From positions 1,054,001 through 1,118,000 of the forward strand of contig JACJYN010000003.1 of the NCBI GenBank assembly GCA_020636095.1: 64,000 nucleotides of DNA, in the 5' to 3' direction. The position numbers and the translations under genes are program-made. This DNA comes from Lewinellaceae bacterium. Its GTDB lineage: Bacteria > Bacteroidota > Bacteroidia > Chitinophagales > Saprospiraceae. Positions 1-9,700 of this stretch are shown one piece after another; the stretch's first letter is position 1; each line of letters opens with the position of its first letter. The notes under the pieces are model-generated. The model searched no databases, was not told the origin of the DNA, and saw only the letters and a list, made by a program, of their open reading frames with translations.

Positions 1-927
1 CTGAACGATTCGGATTCCACGCCGGGCAACGGCGCCTCCGGGCCCAATGAGGACGATTACGACAGCGCGGGCATCAACATCAGTGTATCGCCCTCGTTCG
101 ACCTGGCGCTGAGCAAGGCGGTGAGCCCCGCGACGCCGGGCCCCTACGTAGCGGGCAGCGCGGTGACCTTCCGCCTGACGGTGACGAATCAGGGCAACGT
201 GGCTGCCCAGAGCATACAGCTGTGGGATTACCTCCCGGCGGGCCTGGTGCTTTCAGACAATACCTGGACGCAGAACGGCGGCATCGCCAGCTACAACGGC
301 GGGATTGCCAGCCTGGCGCCGGGCGCCTCGCAGACGGTGGAGGCCGATTTCACGGTCGCTCCGGGTTTTGGCGGCACGCAGGTGGTGAACTTCGCCGAGA
401 TAAGCGCGGCCTTCAACAGCGCGGGCCTGAACGATTCGGATTCCACGCCGGGCAACGGCGCCTCCGGGCCCAATGAGGACGATTACGACAGCGCGGGCAT
501 CAACATCAGTGTATCGCCCTCGTTCGACCTGGCGCTGAGCAAGGCGGTGAGCCCCGCGACGCCGGGCCCCTACGTAGCGGGCAGCGCGGTGACCTTCCGC
601 CTGACGGTGACGAATCAGGGCAACGTGGCTGCCCAGAGCATACAGCTGTGGGATTACCTCCCGGCGGGCCTGGTGCTTTCAGACAATACCTGGACGCAGA
701 ACGGCGGCATCGCCAGCTACAACGGCGGGATTGCCAGCCTGGCGCCGGGCGCGACGCAGACGGTGGAGGCCGATTTCACGGTCGCTCCGGGCTTTGGCGG
801 CACACAGGTGGTGAACTTCGCCGAGATAAGCGCGGCCTTCAACAGCGCGGGCCTGAACGATTCGGATTCCACGCCGGGCAACGGCGCCTCCGGGCCCAAT
901 GAGGACGATTACGACAGCGCGGGCATT
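1..927 (+). repeat. 426-bp coding tandem repeat (2.2 visible copies)
   Basis: The block starting CTGAACGATTCGGATTCC occurs at 1, 427 and 853, a period of exactly 426 bp (142 codons). Comparing 1-426 with 427-852 by eye I find about four substitutions, clustered near 327-331 and 367-378 of the first unit. The third copy diverges after about 927. The array continues upstream of the window, so the copy number is unknown. Confidence 0.95.
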
Positions 928-3900
928 CAGGTTTCTCCCGATCCTGTTTTTGACCTGGCGCTTCGAAAGCAGTTAAAAACCACGGTTACGCCCGGCCCCT
1001 TCTCTCCGGGCAGTCCGGTAATATTCAGCATTACCGTGATCAATCAGGGCAATAGAGATGCTTACAATGTAGAGGTCACCGATTACCTGGCCTCCGGCCT
1101 TGTTCTCAATGATGGGGCCTGGGCACAGGCAGGAACAATGGCAACACGAACCATTGCCGGGCCGATTGCCGCCAATGGAGGAACCGCAACCATAGATATA
1201 TCCTTTTTGATCGAGCCTGGATTTGTGGGCAATACGATCCTGAACTATGCTGAGATCAGCGCTGCGGATGATGATACCCAACCAGGTAACACTCCCCCTG
1301 TAGATATTGACTCTCAGTTTGACACCAACCCGTCGAATGATGCCGGCGGTCTGGCTGGCAGCCCATCCGATAATGCCATTAACGGGGATGGCAGCGGGCA
1401 GCCCGGCGGCAGCCTGGCAGCTACCGATGAAGATGATCAGGACCCGGCGCTCATCGTTGTGGGCAACTGCCCGCTTGCTGGCGCCGATGGCTTTATTGAT
1501 GTCTGCCTGACTTGTACTTCTAATGATGTGTTTATTGATTTGTCGGCTGCGCTGGGCGGCAACCCCAGCCCGGGCGGCACGTGGGTGGACGTTGATAACG
1601 CCGGTGTATCGCTGGCCAACCCAGCGAATGTAAACTTAACCGGGCTAGCCAGTGGCGATTACCATTTCACGTATACAGTTGGTGGCCAGAATGGCTGCCC
1701 CAGCACTTCCGCCACGGTGGCCGTCAGCCTGTCCAGCAGCCTGGACAATGGCTGCAACAATCAGATTAATGTTCCCTTTGGCAGCAGCTGTGAGGTGCTT
1801 GTTACGCCGGACATGGTTCTTTCTGGCAGTTCCAACAACTGCACGGATGGGTTGTCCGTCAACCTTATCAATCCCAACGGTATAAGCCTTGGCAACATCA
1901 TCACCGGCGCTCAGGCCGGGCAGACTTTGATTGCTGAAGTACTCGATCCTTTCTGTGGGCTGGTGTGCTGGGGCTACGTTTATGTGCAAGATTATACCCC
2001 GCCTTCCATCTCCTGCCCGGCTCAGGACGTAGACCTCATTTGTTCCGACCTGGATTCCATCCTGAATAACCCGGCAAGCCTGGCGGTCACCGGAGTGCCG
2101 GTGATCTACGACACCTGCGTTCAGAATACGATGACCTTCCAGGATCAGTTGGTGATGACGCCAGATTGTGTAGACCGCCAAATCAACCGAACCTTTACGG
2201 TGACGGACCCGGTGGGCAACAGCGCCCAGTGTACTCAGGTGATTACGATCCGGAAGCCTACTTTCGATGATCTTTTGCCGCTGCCCGCGCTGGTGGAGTT
2301 ACCCTGTGACTCCAGCTTCGCAGTAGACCAGAACGGCAACCCGCATCCTTCCGTTACCGGTTACCCTATGGTCCAGGCTTATTTTGGCGCCAATCCGATA
2401 GGCCAGACTTTCTGTACGCTTGGCGCCACCTATACAGACTCAGCGCCCATTCTGGTTTGTGAAGGTACGACGAGGATTATCCGGCGGTGGGATATTCTGG
2501 ACTGGTGCGCCACTTCCGGCAACAGCATCCTCGAGTTGACCCAGGTCATCAAGGTCGGCGATGTGGCCGGGCCGGTAGTGTCTTGTCCGGAATTGGATTA
2601 CAATGGGGACGGATATCCGGACCCGCTTCATTTTTCGACTACGCCTTACGATTGTACCGCTGCATTTGAGGCGCCGCTGCCCAATGTGACAGACAACTGT
2701 TCCAGTTGGGAAGTCCGTACCGAGATCGTTACGGATGAGGTGGTGGCGGTGACGAACCAGTATGGGATCATCACCGGTTATGATACCGTAGCAACGATTA
2801 TTGCCACCATTTTACCGGGTCAATCCCGATACGTGACTGGTATTCCGGTAGGTTGCCACCGGTTCCGTTACAAGGTTACCGACGATTGTAACAACTATAC
2901 GCAATTGGAATGTGATTTCTGTGTTGTGGATGATGTGGAGCCCACTGCGGTTTGCAACGACGAACTCAATATTTCCATAGGTGGGCAGGGGGTAGGCAGA
3001 GTATACGCTGTGGATGTAAATGAAGGCAGTACCGACAACTGCGGCATTGACACACTGCTGGTTCGCCGCCGCTTTGATCTGGACCCGCTTAGCTGTAACC
3101 CGGTAACGCCTTATTATTCAGAATGGTTGCCCTACGTGGATTTCAGCTGCTGTGATGTCAACCAGATGGTCCTCATTGAGCTGCTCGTGATCGATGTTTA
3201 CGGTAACGAGAATACCTGCTGGATGGAGGTGCTGGTAGAAGATAAAGTGCGGCCGGTTTGTTCGGCTCCTAACGATGTGGCGTTGAGCTGTAATGGCCTT
3301 CCAGCTAATTTCGATCCCTACGACACGAACCAATTGCAGTCCCTTTTTGGGGCGGCAACGGCGCAGGATGCCTGCGGAAGCGCTATTGCGGTGGAACAGC
3401 CGCCCGTGGTGAACCTGGGCCAGTGTGGTTCGGGAACGATCCTGCGCTCCTTCCAGGCTGTCGACCTGGCGGGCAACTTGTCTCAGAACCTGTGTACCCA
3501 GGTAGTGACGCTCAGCCAGGAGTTCAATTATGAGATCAAGTTCCCCAAAGATTTCACAACCAACTGTACAGCGCCTGCTCCGGACACGTTGATCTACAAC
3601 AGCTTTGGCTGCGACCTGCTTTCGGTGAGTGTGACGGATGAGATATTTACGCCTTTATCCGGGAGCCTCGGCCCGGAATGCTATAAAATTTTCCGGAAGT
3701 ACCGCGTCCTCAACTGGTGTGAGTACGATGGCCTCTCGGATGCCATGGTGATTGGCAGAAATGAGGATTGTGATGGAGTGCCGGGAGATGAGGATGTATG
3801 GGTGGTGCGCCGTCCGAATGCTTCTTTTGTCGACCGGGATAACAACCCATCCAACGCCGTGCCGGCCTTTGGGACTAAGGGAACCAGTTGTGATGGAACG

Positions 3901-5946
3901 ACCAACCCAACGGGATATTGGCGTACGGCTTCCTCGGTAGGGCTTTGGGAGTATACGCAGGTCATTAAAGTGATGGATACGATCCCGCCGCAGATCAGCT
4001 TCACCGCACCCGCTGCTTTCTGTAGTTACGATGCGGTGAATTGCGATGGGCAGGTCCAGTATGGCTTCACTGTTTTTGAAGACTGTTCGGCGAATGGCCT
4101 TACTCTCGAAATATTCCTGGACGCCAATGCCGATGGTTCCATCGACCAGGACCTGACGAATACCGGCGCACTGAGTGGCGCTTATCCGAACTACAATATT
4201 CAGGGCGCCTTCCCGCTCGGCAATCATGCTTTCATTGTTCATGCGAGTGATGGTTGCGGCAATAATACCGCATCTGCGACGCTGCCTTTTGATGTGGTGG
4301 ATTGTGAGCCGCCGGCGTTTACCTGCCTCAATGGCCTTTCTTTCAACCTGTCGCCACTGCCGCCCAATACTGATTTTGATGGTGATGGCGATCTTGATAT
4401 TGCCGGGGCGTCCATTTGGGCCAACGACTTCATCCTGAATGCTGCGGATTGCAGTGATGACACCATTGCTTATTCGATCAACCTGGCCGGCGAGTTGCCG
4501 GATATCAACCGTCAGGCGCTGTACTTCACCTGCGAGGATACCGGCACGATTGCCATTCAGGTCTATATCTGGGATAGCGCCAACAACCCCTATGCGGTGC
4601 AGCCTGACGGTTCGGTAGGGGGTTTTAACTACAGCTTTTGCGATACCTATGTGACTATTCAGGATAATAACTTCGCCTGTAGTGCGGGCCCACTCGGGCC
4701 CATGCTGGCAGGCCTGGTTGCCCGGGAAGACAATATGGGCGTGGAGGGAGTCGAGGTGTCCCTCAGCGGCCCCAGTATCGAGATGATGAATACCGAAGTG
4801 GATGGCACCTACGAGTTTGACAGCCTGCAAACCGGCTATGATTACACCATCCGGCCTTATTTGAATACCGGGCATCGCAACGGAATTTCTACTTTTGACC
4901 TGCTGCTCATTCAGCAGCACCTCTTAGGCGTTCAACCGTTGGACAGCCCATACAAGAGGATTGCCGCAGACGCCAACCGGACCGGGAACATTACCACACT
5001 GGATATGATCCAGATTCAGCAACTCATCCTGGGAGAATTACTGGAGTTTCCCAACAATACCAGCTGGCGATTCGTAGATAAAGACTTTGTATTTCCGGTT
5101 CCGACGAACCCATGGTTTACCCTTTTCCCGGAAGTGATCAACGTCAATGACCTGGCTTTCCCCATGATGGCGAATGATTTTGTCGCGATTAAGATCGGAG
5201 ATGTGAATAATTCTGCGGTAACCACCAACCTGATGGGGGTGGAAGGGCGCGATTTTGCCGGCACTTTCCAGCTGGAAGCACCTGGCCTGGAAGTAAAGAA
5301 AGGAGAAGTCGTAGCGGTGCCTTTTACCGCGAAGCGCCTGGAAGCGGTCCGGGGATGCCAGTTTACCCTTGAACTCGATCCAGATATATTAGAATTGATC
5401 GATGTGGAATATGGCCTGGCGGATGAGAACAGCCTTGGGCTACACGGCCTGGCGGACGGTTATTTAACCGTAAGCTGGTATCGAAAGGATGGATTGGATT
5501 ACCAGGAGGGAGAACCCTTGTTTACCCTGCACCTGCGGGCGAATGCAGCGGCCCGCTTAAGTGAGTTGTTACGTATCAGCTCGCGCTACACATTAGCTGA
5601 GGCTTATTCGCCCGATCATGAACTATTGGACGTAGCACTTGGTTTTGGTTTGGGTAAGGAGATGCAAACAGGTGCTTTCCGGCTGTATCAGAACCGCCCG
5701 AATCCTTTCTCCCGGGAATCAGTGATCGGATTTGAGCTACCGGAGGGCGGCACTGCCATACTGAGTATATTCGATTTGAACGGCAGGCTTATTTATCAGC
5801 GCCGGGGGCTGTTTAGTAAAGGCTATAACGAATGGGCACTGAATAGCGATGATTGGCTCCCGATGACTCTCGGTGGCGGGGTGTTGTATTATAAATTGCA
5901 AATGGGCAACAGAGTTGCTACCAGAAAAATGATCATCCTGAAGTAA
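1..5946 (+). CDS. giant T9SS-secreted surface protein, DUF11/HYR-type repeats with dockerin-like and cohesin-like modules (5' end outside window)
   Basis: The frame is open from base 1, so the start lies upstream; 1981 residues are visible. It begins with DUF11-type (conserved repeat) modules of 142 residues, two almost identical and a third divergent one from about residue 317. A long Cys-rich region of HYR/Ig-like modules follows (residues about 490-1560). Next come a CarboxypepD_reg-like module (bases 4700-4860), a dockerin-like pair of Asp/Asn-rich helices (NGISTFDLLLIQQHLLG and DANRTGNITTLDMIQIQQ, bases 4870-5040), a cohesin-like beta module (5250-5600) and a C-terminal T9SS type A sorting domain with YQNRPNPF (5670-5943). 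It is expected to be exported and anchored on the cell surface; adhesion is inference. The next gene is a paralogue over most of its length. Confidence 0.9.
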   Translation: MNDSDSTPGNGASGPNEDDYDSAGINISVSPSFDLALSKAVSPATPGPYVAGSAVTFRLTVTNQGNVAAQSIQLWDYLPAGLVLSDNTWTQNGGIASYNGGIASLAPGASQTVEADFTVAPGFGGTQVVNFAEISAAFNSAGLNDSDSTPGNGASGPNEDDYDSAGINISVSPSFDLALSKAVSPATPGPYVAGSAVTFRLTVTNQGNVAAQSIQLWDYLPAGLVLSDNTWTQNGGIASYNGGIASLAPGATQTVEADFTVAPGFGGTQVVNFAEISAAFNSAGLNDSDSTPGNGASGPNEDDYDSAGIQVSPDPVFDLALRKQLKTTVTPGPFSPGSPVIFSITVINQGNRDAYNVEVTDYLASGLVLNDGAWAQAGTMATRTIAGPIAANGGTATIDISFLIEPGFVGNTILNYAEISAADDDTQPGNTPPVDIDSQFDTNPSNDAGGLAGSPSDNAINGDGSGQPGGSLAATDEDDQDPALIVVGNCPLAGADGFIDVCLTCTSNDVFIDLSAALGGNPSPGGTWVDVDNAGVSLANPANVNLTGLASGDYHFTYTVGGQNGCPSTSATVAVSLSSSLDNGCNNQINVPFGSSCEVLVTPDMVLSGSSNNCTDGLSVNLINPNGISLGNIITGAQAGQTLIAEVLDPFCGLVCWGYVYVQDYTPPSISCPAQDVDLICSDLDSILNNPASLAVTGVPVIYDTCVQNTMTFQDQLVMTPDCVDRQINRTFTVTDPVGNSAQCTQVITIRKPTFDDLLPLPALVELPCDSSFAVDQNGNPHPSVTGYPMVQAYFGANPIGQTFCTLGATYTDSAPILVCEGTTRIIRRWDILDWCATSGNSILELTQVIKVGDVAGPVVSCPELDYNGDGYPDPLHFSTTPYDCTAAFEAPLPNVTDNCSSWEVRTEIVTDEVVAVTNQYGIITGYDTVATIIATILPGQSRYVTGIPVGCHRFRYKVTDDCNNYTQLECDFCVVDDVEPTAVCNDELNISIGGQGVGRVYAVDVNEGSTDNCGIDTLLVRRRFDLDPLSCNPVTPYYSEWLPYVDFSCCDVNQMVLIELLVIDVYGNENTCWMEVLVEDKVRPVCSAPNDVALSCNGLPANFDPYDTNQLQSLFGAATAQDACGSAIAVEQPPVVNLGQCGSGTILRSFQAVDLAGNLSQNLCTQVVTLSQEFNYEIKFPKDFTTNCTAPAPDTLIYNSFGCDLLSVSVTDEIFTPLSGSLGPECYKIFRKYRVLNWCEYDGLSDAMVIGRNEDCDGVPGDEDVWVVRRPNASFVDRDNNPSNAVPAFGTKGTSCDGTTNPTGYWRTASSVGLWEYTQVIKVMDTIPPQISFTAPAAFCSYDAVNCDGQVQYGFTVFEDCSANGLTLEIFLDANADGSIDQDLTNTGALSGAYPNYNIQGAFPLGNHAFIVHASDGCGNNTASATLPFDVVDCEPPAFTCLNGLSFNLSPLPPNTDFDGDGDLDIAGASIWANDFILNAADCSDDTIAYSINLAGELPDINRQALYFTCEDTGTIAIQVYIWDSANNPYAVQPDGSVGGFNYSFCDTYVTIQDNNFACSAGPLGPMLAGLVAREDNMGVEGVEVSLSGPSIEMMNTEVDGTYEFDSLQTGYDYTIRPYLNTGHRNGISTFDLLLIQQHLLGVQPLDSPYKRIAADANRTGNITTLDMIQIQQLILGELLEFPNNTSWRFVDKDFVFPVPTNPWFTLFPEVINVNDLAFPMMANDFVAIKIGDVNNSAVTTNLMGVEGRDFAGTFQLEAPGLEVKKGEVVAVPFTAKRLEAVRGCQFTLELDPDILELIDVEYGLADENSLGLHGLADGYLTVSWYRKDGLDYQEGEPLFTLHLRANAAARLSELLRISSRYTLAEAYSPDHELLDVALGFGLGKEMQTGAFRLYQNRPNPFSRESVIGFELPEGGTAILSIFDLNGRLIYQRRGLFSKGYNEWALNSDDWLPMTLGGGVLYYKLQMGNRVATRKMIILK

Positions 5947-6116
5947 TTTGTATATTTGTATTGATTTTAGCAAATTTGTTGTTTCTGGCCTAAGCCCGGA
6001 TTGGCTGCCAACCCAGGCTTAGGCCGCCGCCACCAATCGCCCCCCGTACACCCCGGTATTCTTCTTGTTGCAGGAGATATTATTCGCCCCGTGAATAATC
6101 CATAGAGAGAAGATAA

Positions 6117-6303
6117 GCGACGCGCGATTAATAAGTGTCGTGTTTCGATAGGCAAGTGATTTTTTCTTTAGCCAAAGCCTGCCCCGCAGCATTGCGGGGG
6201 CGAGGGGTTCCCGACCTTAGCAGTGCTAAGGGAGGCGGTTCCTCAACGCAGGATAAAGGAAAAAGCACTCCTGGAAAACCGACAGTTATTGATAGCGCGT
6301 CGC
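6117..6303. mobile_element. MITE-like palindromic element, family A, copy 1
   Basis: The ends are inverted repeats (GCGACGCGCGATTAATAA at 6117 and TTATTGATAGCGCGTCGC ending 6303) and the element is flanked by TAA on both sides (6114-6116, 6304-6306), which looks like a 3-bp target duplication. The inner sequence is also imperfectly palindromic and includes the stem CCTTAGC/GCTAAGG. A second copy lies at 24227-24389; this copy has about 24 extra bases around 6178-6201. No transposase is encoded, so movement in trans is inference. Confidence 0.8.
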
Positions 6304-6307
6304 TAAA

Positions 6308-6466
6308 TACACTGTAAATTAAGTTCTTTCGTGTTTTGGGATGGGGATTTTTATGGAAGACAAGGCGCGAGGAAGGAAGATAGCCATAGCTATCTGACTG
6401 ATCGAGCAACGAAGTATTCCATAAAAAGGCACTGCCAAAACCGGACGCTACTTAGTTTACAGTGTA
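6308..6466. repeat. palindromic intergenic element, family B, copy a
   Basis: Terminal inverted repeats TACACTGTAAATTAAGT (6308-6324) and ACTTAGTTTACAGTGTA (6450-6466) match at 16 of 17 positions. Inner arms also pair (TTTTTATGGAA with TTCCATAAAAA). The centre carries the family core, starting CAAGGCGCGA at about 6361 and containing the stem AGATAGC/GCTATCT. Copies b and c are at 40601-40832 and 50580-50741. The element abuts family A copy 1, so this 760-bp gap between two surface-protein genes is mostly repeat DNA. Confidence 0.75.
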
Positions 6467-6632
6467 CTAAACACCCATTGAGCTGTAGGCCCGCCCGGAG
6501 TAGGAAGATTAGGGCTGTTCGGCAGCCCGTGTACTATTTTACAGTACATAGAAACACATCCCAAAAACTTCGTATGTAACCTTCAAGAGCAAGTTGTTGG
6601 TTGCGCTGCTCGTTTATTTACGTTATAGCTAA

Positions 6633-6640
6633 TATCTTTG
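6633..6640 (+). promoter_or_regulatory. candidate Bacteroidota -7 box upstream of the second surface-protein gene
   Basis: TATCTTTG fits the TAnnTTTG consensus of the primary sigma factor in Bacteroidota and lies about 67 bases before the ATG at 6707. No convincing -33 TTTG is seen at the usual distance. Confidence 0.45.
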
Positions 6641-6706
6641 TTTGAGTAACGAAGGCTATAGACAACACCACTACAAGGAGTAAGAACTTTTGATAAAAGC
6701 TTTGCC

Positions 6707-9700
6707 ATGCACAGATCTGTAATATTGATGGCCAGCATTTTGGTAGCCCTCGTATTTAGTGCCGGCCGATGGCCAATCGGACGGCAGGCTGGTATTGATA
6801 TGGCACAATGGAGCTGTGATCCGGATACGGCCCCGCCGGTCATCGTATACCCATCGCAGGACATTGCCGTGCAGCTCAGCCCCTGTGATGGGAGCCAGAC
6901 GGCAGTAGTGTTTTTCGACGCAGTGGCAAATGATGCATGTGACCCTGCCCCCAACCTGTCGATCAATGTAAGTGCTTCAGCCGGATCCGATCTGCAATTG
7001 TCGAATCCTTTTCAGAATACCTATATGGCCCTGGCTACTCCCGGCGTTTATCAGCTCATCCTAACGGCCACCGACGCTTCCGGCAATAGCCGGGAGGAGG
7101 ATTTCTTCATTATTGTAAGCCAACCGGAGGCCCCGGTAGCGGATGTGGCCTGTAATGCGGACGTAGTGGTCAACCTGGGGCCCGGCTGCCAGCGCTATGT
7201 ATCTCCCGATATGTTGCTGACCGGAGCGTTGGGCTGCCTGAGCGACGCTCATTTCCGGATACAGATACAAGATTCCGACCCGTCGAATGGTAACATCCTG
7301 GATGATGTGGGGGTCTACCCTTTCTCTATTGAACCCATCCAACCCCTGAACGCCACCCGCTTTACCGGCCCCTTTGCGCTTTCCAACTGGGGGGTGCACG
7401 TCGATTTTCAGGGCAGTGTAACTACCAGTATGGCTGCTGATTCTATCGTTTTGAGGGGAAGCAACAGCCTCGCCTCGGCCGTTGCCGTTTTGCCATTGCG
7501 CTTCGGTGGCGCCTTATCTTTTAAATGGGGTACGGCCACGCTGCCGCCCGGGGCGCTGTTTGAAGGGCATTTATTCGGCCCCGCCGGGAATATGATCACC
7601 TCTTTTTCTTCCGCCGATGGCTCCAGCGGGTTAGAAAACCTTTTTGTCAGTGCCGGCAGCCGCCTGGTCCTGCAACTCCTTTCGGCCGGGCAGAGCGGCG
7701 GCGGCGTTGTTCCGGCAGCCTGGCTCACCAATTGGGGGTTTGACTTTGATCCGGTAAGCCTGGCCGGCGCGCCCTCCTGTTGGGGGCAGATCAACGCCCG
7801 CGACGCCGGGCCGGTTTTGGACTGCCCTGATGATGCCGATAGGGTAGCCCGGGGAACCATCGTGCAGCAATTGGAAGGAGCGTTGGATAGTACCAGCCCG
7901 CTCCTGAATACCGCCTTGCACTCCTGCCTGATCGACGGCCTTTCCCCTAACGGCGACCGGTACTACGAACTCATTCCTTTTGAAGTTGACCAAGCTGACA
8001 TCTTTACTTTTTTCCTGGATGCCGGGTTTGATCAGGGCGATGCCCAAATAGCTCTTTTCCAGGGAAGTTTTGACCTCAATAACCCCTGTGGTAATATCAT
8101 TGCCCAGGCCAATGACCCCCAGGTGCAAAATCCGATCGGAGGGAGTAACGGCCCCATCTTGCGGGTTGCCTTGCCGCTACGGCCCGGCCAGCAGTATTTT
8201 CTGCTGACCACCAGCGATGTGCCGGGCGCCACCGGGCCTTATACCTATACGGCGGTGAGTGATAGCGCCGGGCAGATACTCGGTGTGCCGGATTCCTCAA
8301 TCGGCATTTCCTATCCTCTGTATTGTGATGACATCACACTGGCCCTGGACGGCCCGGAAAGCCTGGCCCTGTTTGGAGTGCCTGAGGTACAGGGAGGCTG
8401 CACTGATTTTACGCTTACTTTCGCAGACGTGCTGACGGAGGATGGCGACTGTGGTTCGCTGTATATTACCCGCACGTTCACGGCGGTAGATGAACAAGGC
8501 CTTTCAGGGTCCTGTGAGCAACGGATCAACTTTCGCCGGCCGACTATCGAGGACGTCGTTCTACCGCCGCGTACCGCTCCTATTGAATGTGACGAGGCTT
8601 TCCCGACCGACGAGTTTGGCGACCCCTCTCCGGATTTTACCGGTTATCCGTTTATTGTTACTGCCAGTGGTATCGTAGACCTGAGAGACTCCTACTGTAA
8701 TATTGGCGCCTCTTATGAGGACGGCCCCCTGATCGACGTCTGCGTACTGTCCTATACTTTTGTTCGCACCTGGACGATTATCGACTGGTGTGATGCGGAT
8801 AATCCCCTGGAATATGAGCAGGTCATCAAGATTGGAGATTTTACCGCTCCCGAGGTTAGCTGCCCGGTGATTGACCTGACCGGCGACGGCTTCCCGGACC
8901 CTTTGGTGTATTCCACCAACCCCTTTGAGTGTTTAGCCACCTTTACGGCTCCCTTACCGGCAGTAAGTGATAATTGTTCGCTCTGGGAAGTTACGATAGA
9001 AGTCGTTACAGATGAAGCTACTATCATCTACGGGCCATCGGGTAACCCCGTCGATACGGTGTGGGAAACCGTTGTTCTGGCCACGGTCCTTCCGGATGCG
9101 CCCAACCGCATTGTGCGCAATATTCCGGTCGGTTGCCATCGATTTCGGTATACGGTGGAAGATGAATGCCGGAATAAAACTATTTTGGAATGTGGTTTTT
9201 GTGTGGAAGACAGGATTAACCCCAATGCATCCTGTGATGATAGTTTGATCGTATCTATTGGGGCCAATGGCGTTGCCCGCCTGTTTGCAGAAAGTTTTGA
9301 AGAGGGGAGCTGGGATAACTGTGGCATCGATCGGATAGAAGTGCGACGGGAGGCCAGGCTGGATGCAGATTGCAATCCCGTAGCGCCTTTCTATACTGCC
9401 TGGGCTGATTATGTCGATTTTTATTGCTGTGAAGTGAACAGTACCATTCGGGTAGAATTGCGGGTTGTGGATGCGGCCGGTAATGAAGATTTTTGCTGGA
9501 TGGACCTACGGATCGAAGATAAAACGCGGCCGCGCTGTACCCCGCCGGCAGCTCTTACTACCACCTGTGATGGCCTGCCGGATGATTTCAGCCCTATCGA
9601 TACGGAGCAACTGCAGGGCCTGTTCGGGACGCCGGCCGCTACCGATAATTGTGGAGCAGTTTGGAACGAGCTGCCGCCGGTGAATAACCTGGATCAATGT

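Noticed and set aside
3655..4920. Minus-strand ORF of 421 codons inside the first giant gene
   Set aside because: Antisense to a clearly coding, modular protein with a paralogue; the minus-strand translation shows no domain or sensible composition.
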